Below are positions 31,297-40,588 of a stretch of DNA of 64,000 nt, one piece after another. Origin of the DNA: Cellulomonas alba (GTDB lineage: Bacteria > Actinomycetota > Actinomycetes > Actinomycetales > Cellulomonadaceae); contig NZ_JAUCGQ010000001.1 of assembly GCF_030362835.1 (NCBI RefSeq), positions 1,839,461 to 1,903,460 of the forward strand. The letters are read 5' to 3'. The first letter of the stretch is position 1; each line of letters starts with the position of its first letter. The notes under the pieces were generated by a model. It searched no databases and was not told where the DNA came from. It saw nothing but the letters and a program-made list of their open reading frames with translations. Position numbers and translations under genes: made by a program.

Positions 31297-34032
31297 TCAG
31301 CGGACCCGCAGCACCTGCCCGAGCCGCTCGCGCCGACGCGCGGACGACTCGACCGCGACGACCGCGACGACCGTCGCCGTGAGCAGCGCGACCGGCACGA
31401 CCGCCCACCACGGCAGCACGACCCCCGGGTCGCCGGCCTGGCCGGTGACGAGCCGCAGCGCGAGCGGCGCGACGATCGCGCCCACGAGCAGCACGCCGAG
31501 CAGCACGCCGCCCACCGCGGCGACGAGCGTCGGCGGCAGCAGCTCGCCCGTGGCCACGCGCGCCGCGTCCCGCCCGCGGAGTCCGAGCACCCGGGCCGTC
31601 GCGAGGGAGCGCGCCCGGTCCGGTGCCGTGGCCGCGGCGTCGAGCACCACCACGACCGCGGCCAGCCCGGCGCACACCAGGGCGACCAGCGCGACGAGCG
31701 CGAGCAGGCCGCCCGCGAGCGGGTCCGCGCGACGGTCCGCGAGCCACTGCGCGCGGCCGACCACGTCCGCACCGGTCGGCGCGACCGCACGCGCGGCCGC
31801 GGCGGCGCCCGGACCGACGGCCCAGATCGTGTCGGGGTCGGCCACGGGCGACTCGGGCCCGACGAGCGTCACCCCGGTCTGCGCGGCGCGCGCCGCCGCG
31901 ACTGCCCGGGCCACCGCCGCGAGCGCCGTCCGGTCCACCACGACCGTGGGCGCAGCCGACGAGCCGTCCGGCTGCTGCGCCGGCAGCGCGGGCGCCGGGC
32001 CGACGGGCGCGAGGTCGACGGTGACACCCGCCCATCGCAGCGACGGGTGGGCGCCCACGAGCGAGGTGGGCACGAGCGCCGGCAGCGGGCCGGGCTCGGT
32101 GCGCGTGGCGGCCTCGCGCGAGGCCCCGGCGAGCGTCGCGAGCTGCGGAGCGGCACCGAACCGCGTGCGGGCGAGGAGCTCGCCGTACGCACGGGGGTCC
32201 ACCGCGAGCACCCGCACGGTGTCGACTCCTGGCGCGTCGAACAGGTTGGCCCGCGCCTGCACCCGGCCGACGGCCACCGCGTCCACGCCGCGGGCTGCCG
32301 CGAGCCGGGCGGCGACGTCCGGCAGCGTCGAGCTCGGCGTCGGGGTCCGCACCAGCGCGTCGGCGCCGACGCTGTCCCACGAGCCGTCGGTCTGCCCGGC
32401 GCGCGCCGTGCCCGCGAGCGCGCCGCACAGCGCGACGAGCGTCGTGACGACCACGAGCGCGACGAACGGCAGGACCGCCCCGGTCGACCGGGCGCGCGCC
32501 AGCGCGAGCAGCCCACCGGCCCGCCGCGACCGGCGCGCGACGCGGAGCGCACCACCGAGGAGCGGGGGCACCGCACGCCAGAGCAGCAGCGCGCCCGCCG
32601 CGGCGACCAGCACGGGTGCGGCCGCGAGCGCGAGGTCCGCGGGTCCGGACAACGACACGACGCCGCGGTGCCGCAGCGCGGCGAGCGCGGCGAGCGCGAG
32701 GACCACGAGCGCCGCCTCGACCGAGAGCCGCCGCACGGTGCGGACGCGCTGCGCCATGCGGCGCCGGTGCCGGTCCGTCGGGACGCGTCGGGCCTCGCTG
32801 CGCGCCGCCGTCACGGTTGCGAACGCGGGCGGCGCGAGCACGCCGGCGACCACCACGACCACGACCCACGGCCACGTGACCGGGCCGCGAGCCGCGGCGG
32901 CGCCGAGCGCCAGCCCCACCGCGGCGCCCGCGCCGACGACGACGGCGGACTCGGCGGCCGAGCGCGCCGCGATGTCCGTGAGCGACCGCCCCCGGGCGCG
33001 CAGCGTGCGCAGAGCGGTCGAACGCCGGCGCGCGAGCAGGTCGGCCGACACGAGGAGAACGAGCACGGCGGCGCCCGCGAGCCCCGCGAGCACCACCATG
33101 GCCTGCGACCACGTCGCGGAGACGCGCTGCCGGGCCTGCGTCAGCACGTCGCCGAGCCGGGTCGTGAGCCGCGGCTCGGGCCCCGGTGCGTTCAGCCTGT
33201 CCGGCGACGACTCGAGGGCGGCGAGCTTCTGGACGATCGCGCGCGACCCGGCGTAGTCGAGAGCGCGCGCGTCGACCGGGAACCGGAAGGTCCGCGTCAC
33301 GCCGTCCGGCTCGAGTGCGGCACGGGCCGGCGGCAGGGACGCCGCCGAGAGCAGGCCCGCGACCACCGTGGTCGGCGCCCCGTCGGGCCCCACGATGCGC
33401 GGCTCGAGCACCTCGGGCCGCGCGGCCCACACCCGGTCGTGCGGGTCCTGCGGCTCGAACACGCCGGTCACGAGCACGGGGACCACCGTGTGGTCGGGCT
33501 TCTTCGCCTCGAACCGGTCTCCGGCGCCCACACCGAGGACGCGCGCGACGGCGCCCGAGAGCCCGAGCCGCACGGTCCCGTCGGCCCCCGGACCGGGCGC
33601 CGCGCCCGAGGTCCAGCGCACCGCGGGCTCGCCGCCCGCCCACAGGTACGTCATCCACAGCACGCCGCCGCTCGGCACCTTCGGCGTGCTGAGCGTGAGG
33701 TCGATGCTCGTCGCGTCGGCGGCGGGCGGCCCGAGCAGCGGCCGGAGCGACCGCGGCATCGCCTGCTGGATCCGGACCGCCGCGTCGTCGACGCCCGCGC
33801 GCGTCTCGGCCTCGCCGGACTCGGGGTTGGACATCCCGGCGCCGTACGTACTCGTCACGACGAGGTCCGCGGGCGGGTCGGCGCGCTCCACCGCGTCCCG
33901 CACCGCGGCGTCGGACCGGCTCGTCAGCAGCCGCGGCACCGCGTCGGTGAGCCCGACCGTGAGCGCGACGACGAGCACGGTGACGAGCAACGGCCACAGG
34001 TCGGCGCGGGCCCGGCGCCAGGCGACCCTCAC
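31297..34032 (-). CDS. Large FtsX-like ABC permease (911 residues)
   Basis: A 911-residue membrane protein with an N-terminal transmembrane helix, a large extracytoplasmic domain (about 40-300), a block of helices in the middle (about 300-560), a second extracytoplasmic region (about 560-760) and a final block of three helices. This is the duplicated FtsX/MacB-type form with two FtsX cores. The GTG overlaps the stop of the first permease (GTGA). With that permease and two ATPases it probably forms an exporter or lipoprotein/lipid-handling complex; the substrate is unknown. Confidence 0.85.
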   Translation of the reverse strand: MRVAWRRARADLWPLLVTVLVVALTVGLTDAVPRLLTSRSDAAVRDAVERADPPADLVVTSTYGAGMSNPESGEAETRAGVDDAAVRIQQAMPRSLRPLLGPPAADATSIDLTLSTPKVPSGGVLWMTYLWAGGEPAVRWTSGAAPGPGADGTVRLGLSGAVARVLGVGAGDRFEAKKPDHTVVPVLVTGVFEPQDPHDRVWAARPEVLEPRIVGPDGAPTTVVAGLLSAASLPPARAALEPDGVTRTFRFPVDARALDYAGSRAIVQKLAALESSPDRLNAPGPEPRLTTRLGDVLTQARQRVSATWSQAMVVLAGLAGAAVLVLLVSADLLARRRSTALRTLRARGRSLTDIAARSAAESAVVVGAGAAVGLALGAAAARGPVTWPWVVVVVVAGVLAPPAFATVTAARSEARRVPTDRHRRRMAQRVRTVRRLSVEAALVVLALAALAALRHRGVVSLSGPADLALAAAPVLVAAAGALLLWRAVPPLLGGALRVARRSRRAGGLLALARARSTGAVLPFVALVVVTTLVALCGALAGTARAGQTDGSWDSVGADALVRTPTPSSTLPDVAARLAAARGVDAVAVGRVQARANLFDAPGVDTVRVLAVDPRAYGELLARTRFGAAPQLATLAGASREAATRTEPGPLPALVPTSLVGAHPSLRWAGVTVDLAPVGPAPALPAQQPDGSSAAPTVVVDRTALAAVARAVAAARAAQTGVTLVGPESPVADPDTIWAVGPGAAAAARAVAPTGADVVGRAQWLADRRADPLAGGLLALVALVALVCAGLAAVVVVLDAAATAPDRARSLATARVLGLRGRDAARVATGELLPPTLVAAVGGVLLGVLLVGAIVAPLALRLVTGQAGDPGVVLPWWAVVPVALLTATVVAVVAVESSARRRERLGQVLRVR

Positions 34033-37000
34033 GAGGCCGCGTCCATCCGCAGCTGCGCGATCGTCGCGCGGCGCACCGCGCGGGCGGCGAGCGGCACGAC
34101 GAGCGCGGCGCACCCGAGCAGCAGCGCGACCACGATCCCCGCCTGCAGCGTCATCGGCCAGCGCACGACCGCCGGCGGAACGGGCGCGAGGCCCTGCGCG
34201 GAGACCGCGAGCAGCGGTCCGATCGCCCAGCAGGCCAGCGCGCCGAGCAGACCGCCCGCGAGCAGCGGCACCCCGGTGAACACGGCCTGCTCGGTCAGGA
34301 CCGACGCGAGCACCGAGCGCCGCGGCGCGCCCAGCCCGTGCAACCGCGCGACGTCGAGCTCGCGCGCCTCGAGGGCGGTCGTCGAGTGCAGCGCGGTCCC
34401 GACGAGTGCCAGCGCGATCGCCGCGACGACGAGGAGCGCCGCCGCCGCACGCAGCCCCGCCCGCAGCGGGCCGTCGGCGCTCTCCTGCGCGACGGCGCTC
34501 CGCTCCGTCGCCGGACCGAGCCCCTGGGCCTCGAGCGTCTCGGCCGCTCCCGCGGGGATCGTCCCGCCGACCCACCACGCGTCCGTCAGCGTCGTCAGGC
34601 TGCCCTGGGTGAGGGCCGCGCGGGAGAGGGTGTCGACGTCGGCGAGCAGCGCGGCGGCGCGCGGCTGCGACGGGACGTAGTCGGTGATCGCGCGGACCCT
34701 GGCGATCACGGGCGTCAGGTCGAGCTTGAGCTGGACTCCCTGGCCGACCTTGAGGCCGAGGTCGTCGGCCAGCCGCCTGGAGACGACGACCGGCACCTGC
34801 TCGACGGGCGTGAACGCGAGCGCGGTGAGCACGCCGTCCGACCAGTAGATCCCCGGGAGCGAGGCTGACCCGTCGAGCGTCAGGCGCACGCCGCCCGGCA
34901 CCTCGGCGGCAGTGATCCGGTCGAGCGACGCGACCACGTAGTCGTCGCTCGGGGTGAGTGCGACGGACCACGTGCCGCCGGCGGGGAGCGTCGCGCCGTG
35001 CACCATCACGTCGATCGTGACGTCGGTCGAGCTCTGCTGGTCGGGGTCGCCGGCGTCGCCGACGGCGGTGAGCCGGGCGTTCACGCCGACGAGCCGGACG
35101 CCCGCGGGCACCGCGACCGCGAGCGGGTGCGGTGCGCCGTCCAGGGGGACCGTGCCCGCGGGCAGCCCGGCGCGCGCGCCGTCCGCGTCCTGCACCACCA
35201 GGCTCAGGTCCGCGTTCATCGGCACGCGGTCCTCGACGCGGCCCGTGACGACGAGGTCGGCGCTCGTGCCCGTGAGCTGCACGCCCCCGACCGGCCCGGT
35301 CGGCGCGAGCCCCGCGGTGGTGTCGGACCACGTGCCCGACGACGGGCGTCCGCGCAGCAGCGCGTCGGCGTCACGCGTGTCGACCGCGACCAGCCGCACG
35401 CCGTCGCCGCGCTGCACGCGCGAGCCGAGCGTCACGACGCGGCTCGTCACCGGGCTGACCCGGCCCCCGGTCGCCGTGCGGATCGCGGCCCCCGCGCCGA
35501 GGGCGTCGAGCCGCGCGGGCACGGAGAGATCGGTGCCGACCGTCGCCGCCGCCTGGTCGCGCTGCGACTGCGACCAGGTCGCGGCGAACCCCACGCCGAA
35601 CGTCGCGCAGGCCGTCGCGAGCACCATGAGGAACGCGGCGGCGGCGCCCTGCCGTCGACGCGCGACGCCCCACGCGGCGAGCGGCAGCGCGAGCGAGCGT
35701 GACGACGCCGCCCGGGCGTCGGCCCGCCGGGCGAGCAGCGGCAGCGGCCGCAGCGTGAGGGCCGCCCCCGCGAGGAGGCACAGCACGGGCGCGACGACGA
35801 GCACGGGGTCGGCGGTCGCGCCGGCCGAGATCCCGTGGTCGCGCAGCTGGAAGTACGCGAGCACCGCGAGCGCGATGAGCAGCAGGTCGGCGCCCGAGCG
35901 GGCCACGACGCCGACGCGGTCCTCGCGCGTGCCGCGCGGCGACCCGCTGCGCAGCCACGGCAGCACCAGCAGGCAGCCGAGCACGAGCGAGACGAGCGCG
36001 ACCACGGCGACGAGCGGCACGATCCCGTCCTCGGGCACGCCGGTCGGCCCGAGGCCCACCGCGTCGGCGAGCAGGCGGTACAGCAGCAGCGCGAGCAGCG
36101 TCGCGGGCACCACGCAGAGCAGCACGAGCGCGCCCGCCTCGACCGCCGCCTGCGCGACCAGGCGCGAGCGTGACGTGCCGCGCGCGGTGAGGAGCGCGGC
36201 CTCGGGCGCGCGCCGGGCGGCCACCAGCCGGGCGGCGAGCACCACCGTGGTGGCCGCGAGCGCGCCGCCCATCAGCGCCACCGCGAGCACGCCCGAGCCC
36301 GTCACGCCGCGCTGCAGGCGGGCGTCGTCGAGCGTGCGCTGGTACGGGCGGTCGACCACGAGGTTCTGCGTCAGGCCGCCGAGCGCGCTGCTCAGGTCGC
36401 CGCTGAGGGCGTTGACGGCCGCGCCGGCCCGCGTCAGCTCGGCCGCGCTCGCGTGCGTGAGGTCCGGCTGCGCGCGCAGCGTGACGCGGCGCAGCGGCAC
36501 GCCGCTCACGGCGAGCTGCCCCGGCGCGACGACGAACGGTCCGTACGCCGAGATGTAGCCACGGTAGTTCGGGCCGATTCCCGTGCCGTCGAGCGGGTCC
36601 TCGTCCCACGCGGCCGCAGGCCGCGGCACGAACGTCCCGACCACGTGGAGCTCGGCGCCCTGCCCGCCACCCGTGGCGGCGAGCGACGTCGTGCTGCCCA
36701 CCGGCAGTCGTAGCGCCTGCGCCGACGACGCAGGCAGCGCCACCTCGCCCGGCGCGGTCGGCCACCGGCCGGCCGTGAGCGTCCCCCGGGCGTCGCGGTC
36801 GTCGAGCTCCGCGAGGTAGCCGAGGCGCAAAGCGTCGCCCGTGTCGGGCAGGTACTCCATGACGGTCGACGTCCAGGTGGTGAGGGTCGTCGGCAGCGCC
36901 CCGAACGGCTTGGTCAGCATCGACGACGCCTGGGCGACGGCGGCGGAGGCGTCGCGCGCGGTCGCGGCGATGCGCGCGTCGATGCTGGAGTCGTTCGGGT

Positions 37001-37202
37001 CCTCGGGGAAGCCGAGCGCGACCGACACCTGCACGTCGGGGTCGGGCGCGTGCACCATCGCCAGCTGCAGCGCGCGCTGCGGCGAGGCCGTCGTCAGCAG
37101 CACGCACGCGCCCACGAGCGCCGAGCCGGCGATCATCACGGCGAGGACCGCGGCGAGCACGCCGAGCTGCGCGCGCCCGCGCTCCCACACGAGCTCCCGC
37201 AC
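34029..37202 (-). CDS. Large FtsX-like ABC permease (1057 residues)
   Basis: A 1057-residue membrane protein with the same layout as the following gene: an N-terminal helix (LGVLAAVLAVMIAGSALVGACVLL), a large extracytoplasmic domain (about 45-290), a helix block (about 300-570), a second extracytoplasmic domain (about 570-920) and a C-terminal block of three helices. It is one of two paralogous permeases in the operon, which suggests a heterodimer. The GTG start follows the ATPase stop after one base. Confidence 0.85.
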   Translation of the reverse strand: MRELVWERGRAQLGVLAAVLAVMIAGSALVGACVLLTTASPQRALQLAMVHAPDPDVQVSVALGFPEDPNDSSIDARIAATARDASAAVAQASSMLTKPFGALPTTLTTWTSTVMEYLPDTGDALRLGYLAELDDRDARGTLTAGRWPTAPGEVALPASSAQALRLPVGSTTSLAATGGGQGAELHVVGTFVPRPAAAWDEDPLDGTGIGPNYRGYISAYGPFVVAPGQLAVSGVPLRRVTLRAQPDLTHASAAELTRAGAAVNALSGDLSSALGGLTQNLVVDRPYQRTLDDARLQRGVTGSGVLAVALMGGALAATTVVLAARLVAARRAPEAALLTARGTSRSRLVAQAAVEAGALVLLCVVPATLLALLLYRLLADAVGLGPTGVPEDGIVPLVAVVALVSLVLGCLLVLPWLRSGSPRGTREDRVGVVARSGADLLLIALAVLAYFQLRDHGISAGATADPVLVVAPVLCLLAGAALTLRPLPLLARRADARAASSRSLALPLAAWGVARRRQGAAAAFLMVLATACATFGVGFAATWSQSQRDQAAATVGTDLSVPARLDALGAGAAIRTATGGRVSPVTSRVVTLGSRVQRGDGVRLVAVDTRDADALLRGRPSSGTWSDTTAGLAPTGPVGGVQLTGTSADLVVTGRVEDRVPMNADLSLVVQDADGARAGLPAGTVPLDGAPHPLAVAVPAGVRLVGVNARLTAVGDAGDPDQQSSTDVTIDVMVHGATLPAGGTWSVALTPSDDYVVASLDRITAAEVPGGVRLTLDGSASLPGIYWSDGVLTALAFTPVEQVPVVVSRRLADDLGLKVGQGVQLKLDLTPVIARVRAITDYVPSQPRAAALLADVDTLSRAALTQGSLTTLTDAWWVGGTIPAGAAETLEAQGLGPATERSAVAQESADGPLRAGLRAAAALLVVAAIALALVGTALHSTTALEARELDVARLHGLGAPRRSVLASVLTEQAVFTGVPLLAGGLLGALACWAIGPLLAVSAQGLAPVPPAVVRWPMTLQAGIVVALLLGCAALVVPLAARAVRRATIAQLRMDAAS

Positions 37203-37203
37203 G

Positions 37204-37947
37204 TCAGGCGTCCCCGACGAGCCGGCCGTCCACGAGCCGCACCGCCCGGTCCGCGAGCGCGATCATCAGCGGGTCGTGCGTCGCGACGAGCGCCGTCATG
37301 CCCTCGGCCTCGACCACGCCGCGGATCAGCGCCATGACGGACAGGCCCGTCTCGGTGTCGAGCTGACCGGTCGGCTCGTCGGCCACGAGGAGCCGCGGCG
37401 ACCCGGCGAGCGCCCGCGCGATCGCGACGCGCTGCTGCTGACCGCCGGAGAGCTCGTCGGGGCGCTGCAGCGCGTGCGGCGCGAGCCCGACGAGGTCGAG
37501 CAGCAGCTCGACGCGGCGTTCGCGCTCGGCCACGGGCGCGACGCGCAGACGCAGCGGGATCCCGACGTTCTCCGCCGCCGTCAGCACCGGCATCAGCCCG
37601 AACGTCTGGAACACGAACGCGACGCGGTCGCGCCGCAGCTCGGCCTGCTCGTCGTCGCCGAGCGCCGCGACGTCGACGCCGTCGACCAGCACGGTGCCCT
37701 GGTCGGGCCGGTCGAGGCCGCCGACGAGGTTGAGCAGCGTCGTCTTGCCCGAGCCGGACCGCCCGACGAGCGCGACGAGCTCGCCCGGCGACACGTCGAG
37801 GTCGACGCCGCGCAGCGCGTGCACCGCGGACCTGCCGCGGCCGAACGTCCGGTGCACGCCCCTGACCTGGACCGCGGCACCGGGCTCGCGGGCCGCCGAT
37901 CCCGGTCGCGCGCCGGCGGCAGCCGCGTCGACGGGCTCCGCGCTCAT
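37204..37947 (-). CDS. LolD/MacB-type ABC ATPase
   Basis: A 247-residue ATPase with Walker A GRSGSGKTTLLN, the Q-loop FVFQTFGLMPVLTAAENV, signature LSGGQQQRVAIARALAG and Walker B LLVADEPTGQLD. The ADEPTG(Q/N)LD form is typical of MacB/LolD ATPases that drive FtsX-like permeases. The start overlaps the preceding ATPase stop (ATGA). Confidence 0.92.
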   Translation of the reverse strand: MSAEPVDAAAAGARPGSAAREPGAAVQVRGVHRTFGRGRSAVHALRGVDLDVSPGELVALVGRSGSGKTTLLNLVGGLDRPDQGTVLVDGVDVAALGDDEQAELRRDRVAFVFQTFGLMPVLTAAENVGIPLRLRVAPVAERERRVELLLDLVGLAPHALQRPDELSGGQQQRVAIARALAGSPRLLVADEPTGQLDTETGLSVMALIRGVVEAEGMTALVATHDPLMIALADRAVRLVDGRLVGDA

Positions 37948-38882
37948 CGGACGACCTCCCGGCGGCTGCCGGACCGCGCGCCGCCGTCGGGCCGGACGCT
38001 CACGTGGTCGCCCTCGAGCGCGAGCCGCACGCGGCGAGTCAGCTCGAGCGCCTCGCGGTACTCCCGCGGCACCTGCACGCGACCCGCCCGGTCCATCACC
38101 GCGTACTCCTCGTGCGTCACGTCGCCGTCGGCGTCCCGGCGCAGCACCTCGCTGCTCGTCCGACCGTCGCGGATCGCGACCGTGCGCTCCACCTGCGCGC
38201 TGACGGCCGGGTCGTGCGTCACGACGACCACCGTGGTGCCGGCCTCGAGGTTCGCGGTGCGCAGCGCGTCGAACACGTCCTGCGCCGTCGCGGTGTCGAG
38301 CTCGCCGGTCGGCTCGTCGGCCAGCAGCAGCTGGGGCTCGTTCGCGAGCGCCGTGGCGATCGCCACCCGCTGCTGCTCGCCGCCCGACATCTCCTGCGGC
38401 CGCCGGTCGGCCACGTGCCCGACCCCGACGAGGTCGAGCAGCTCGTCGGCCCGGGCGGCGCGCGCGCGGCGGGCGCCCGCCGTCATCGGCACCCGGACGT
38501 TCTGCCGGGCGCTCAGGTAGGGCAGCAGGTTGCGCGACGTCTGCTGCCACACGAAGCCGACCATCTCGCGCCGGTAGGCGACCCGCTCCCGGGTGCCGAC
38601 GGCCATCAGGTCCCAGCGGCCGACCCGCACACGCCCCGCGGTCGGGGCGTCCATGCCGGACAGCACGCCGAGCAGCGTCGACTTGCCCGACCCGCTCGCG
38701 CCGACCACCGCGATCATCTCGCCGTCGTCGACCATCAGGTCGAGCCCCTGCAGCGCCTGCACCTCGACGCTGCCGGACTGGAAGATCCGCACCAGGCTGT
38801 CGCAGACGACCAGCGCGTCGTGCCCGAACTCGGCGGGACGCGCGGCACCGCCACCCAAGGCCTCGAGAGTGCTCTCGGACAC
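37944..38882 (-). CDS. LolD/MacB-type ABC ATPase with a C-terminal AbrB-like extension
   Basis: A 312-residue ATPase that opens the operon. Residues 24-245 are a complete ATPase: Walker A GASGSGKST, signature MSGGEQQRVAIATAL, Walker B LLLADEPTGELD. The last about 50 residues are unusual for the family: from 263, MDRAGRVQVPREYREAL then a ...VRLALEGDHVSVRPD strand, the pattern of SpoVT/AbrB swapped-hairpin domains. It might sense or bind something, or simply help dimerise. The GTG start has AAGGGG eight bases upstream; a -10-like TACCCT lies at 38923-38918 on the minus strand. Confidence 0.88.
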   Translation of the reverse strand: MSESTLEALGGGAARPAEFGHDALVVCDSLVRIFQSGSVEVQALQGLDLMVDDGEMIAVVGASGSGKSTLLGVLSGMDAPTAGRVRVGRWDLMAVGTRERVAYRREMVGFVWQQTSRNLLPYLSARQNVRVPMTAGARRARAARADELLDLVGVGHVADRRPQEMSGGEQQRVAIATALANEPQLLLADEPTGELDTATAQDVFDALRTANLEAGTTVVVVTHDPAVSAQVERTVAIRDGRTSSEVLRRDADGDVTHEEYAVMDRAGRVQVPREYREALELTRRVRLALEGDHVSVRPDGGARSGSRREVVR

Positions 38883-38963
38883 GAGCGGTCCCCTTCGTCG
38901 GACGAACCTGCACCCGCAGGGTAGGGCCCGCCACCGACGGCCGTCCCGTCCGACGCTCGCGCG

Positions 38964-39659
38964 TCACGCCGAGCCGGGTCCGGGCGTCCCGCTCCCGAGC
39001 AGCAGCGCCGCTACCGCGGCCGGCGCCTCGCGCATCGCGTCGTGCGCCGTCGGCAGGTCGTGGACCCGCCATCCGGGGTCGGCCTCGAGCCGGCGGCGCT
39101 GCTCCGCGAACGGCGTCCCCTCCCACCCCGAGCAGAAGACGAACTCCCGACGCGGCACCCGGTCGAAGCCGCCGTCGAGCCGGAGCTGCTGCACGAGCGA
39201 CGCGAGCGGGTGCGGGCGGCGCCGGGGGTCGCGCCCGGGCCGTTCGGGCGGGCGGACGGCGAAGCCCTCACCCGCGGCGCCCGCGACGAACGCCTGGCGG
39301 TACGCCTCGGTCGTCGCCGACCAGCACGAGTCGCCGTCGCGCGGCACGTACGCGTCGAGGTGGACGAGCCGCTCGACCCGACCGTCGGCGCGGTCGGCGG
39401 CGCCGGCCACGACGAGGCCGCCGTAGCTGTGGCCGACGAGCGTGACGCCGCGCGCGTCCACCCGGTCGAGGCACGCGAGCACGTCGGCGACGTGCGTGTC
39501 GAGGTTCGCGGTGGCGACGGTCACCGCGTCGTCGTCGGTGCGCAGACCGGTCAGCGTCAGCGCGACGACCGCGTGGCCCGCGCGCTCCAGCAACGGCACC
39601 ACCGCCTCGTACGCCCACCCGCCGTGCCAGGCGCCGGGTACCAGGACGAACGTCGTCAT
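38964..39659 (-). CDS. Alpha/beta hydrolase (salicylate esterase/EstA-like)
   Basis: A 231-residue hydrolase of the small plant-esterase-like group. It starts TTFVLVPGAWHGGWAYEAVV with the oxyanion region, has the nucleophile elbow LVGHSYGGLV (Ser in GHSYGG), and ends with a candidate catalytic His in LPTAHDAMREAP. The acid is probably an Asp in the middle region. The substrate is unknown. GGGGAG lies seven bases before the ATG. It is divergent from an AraC-type regulator, which may control it. Confidence 0.88.
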   Translation of the reverse strand: MTTFVLVPGAWHGGWAYEAVVPLLERAGHAVVALTLTGLRTDDDAVTVATANLDTHVADVLACLDRVDARGVTLVGHSYGGLVVAGAADRADGRVERLVHLDAYVPRDGDSCWSATTEAYRQAFVAGAAGEGFAVRPPERPGRDPRRRPHPLASLVQQLRLDGGFDRVPRREFVFCSGWEGTPFAEQRRRLEADPGWRVHDLPTAHDAMREAPAAVAALLLGSGTPGPGSA

Positions 39660-39780
39660 CCGGTGCTCCCCTCTCTTCGCGGAGCGCGCCGACCACGGCC
39701 CCGGTGACTGCGGCACGCGCTCACGAGGCTCAAGACCACCAGCCGCCGGGCGTGGCCGACCACCGGTAACCTGCCGGGCT

Positions 39781-40581
39781 GTGCCCGAAAGTCGCCAGCC
39801 GGTCGCCGCGCCGCTGCAGTCCCAGATCTGGCCCGCGGGCGGCCGCCACCTCTGGCCCTCGGGCGGGGTCAGCGAGTCGCACTCGCACCAGCACGGCCAC
39901 CTCGTCTACGCCGCGACCGGCGTCCTCGCGGTCGTCACGGCCGGCGGGACCTCGGTGGTCCCGGCCGACCGCATCGGCTGGACCCCGGCCGGCATCGCCC
40001 ACCGCCACCGCGCGCACGGCGACACGGACATGCGCATCCTCTTCGTCACGCCCGAGCTCGCGCGGCACCTGCCGGACCGGCCCGCCGTCTTCCTGGCCTC
40101 GGGCGTCGCGCGGGCGGTCACGCTCGCGCTGACGGGCGGCGACGACGACCCCGCCACGGCCCGCACCGACACCGCGCGCGCCCGCCTGCTGCGCGTCCTC
40201 GTCGACGAGCTGCGCGACACCAGCGAGCAGCGGCTCCACCTGCCCGAACCGCGCGACGACCGCCTGCGCGCGCTCGCCGCGATGCTGGCCGACGACCCGG
40301 GGGAGAACGCCTCGCTGGCGGAGCTCGGGCGCGCCGTCGGTGCGAGCTCCCGCACGCTGAGCCGGCTGCTCCACGACGAGCTCGGCATGACGTTCCGCGA
40401 GTGGCGCACCCACCTGCGCGTCTACCACGCGCTCGTGCTGCTCGCGGAGGGTCTCGACACGACGCAGACCTCGTTCCGGTGCGGCTGGGCGAACCCGAGC
40501 GGCTTCATCACGGCGTTCGCCGGCATCGTCGGGACGACCCCCGGCCGGTACCGCGCCGGGGGTCCCCACCCACCGGGATAA
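39781..40581 (+). CDS. AraC-family regulator with N-terminal cupin domain
   Basis: A 266-residue regulator. The N-terminal cupin (about 15-100) has a His-rich ESHSHQHGHLVYAATG strand, and the C-terminal AraC helix-turn-helix pair (about 165-260) has LAELGRAVGASSRTLSRLLHDELGMTFREW and CGWANPSGFITAFAGIVGTTPGRYR, here identified by the cores SSRTLSRLLHDELGMTFREW and FITAFAGIVGTTPGRYR. The GTG is preceded by TAACCT eight bases upstream and no ribosome binding site, so it may be leaderless. It is divergent from an alpha/beta hydrolase. Confidence 0.88.
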   Translation: MPESRQPVAAPLQSQIWPAGGRHLWPSGGVSESHSHQHGHLVYAATGVLAVVTAGGTSVVPADRIGWTPAGIAHRHRAHGDTDMRILFVTPELARHLPDRPAVFLASGVARAVTLALTGGDDDPATARTDTARARLLRVLVDELRDTSEQRLHLPEPRDDRLRALAAMLADDPGENASLAELGRAVGASSRTLSRLLHDELGMTFREWRTHLRVYHALVLLAEGLDTTQTSFRCGWANPSGFITAFAGIVGTTPGRYRAGGPHPPG

Positions 40582-40588
40582 TGCGACC
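40577..40588 (+). promoter_or_regulatory. -10 hexamer GATAAT six bases before a TetR start, overlapping the AraC stop
   Basis: GATAAT (40577-40582) includes the TAA stop of the AraC gene and is followed by GCGACC and the GTG at 40589. It is the best -10 match among the leaderless candidates. Confidence 0.55.
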
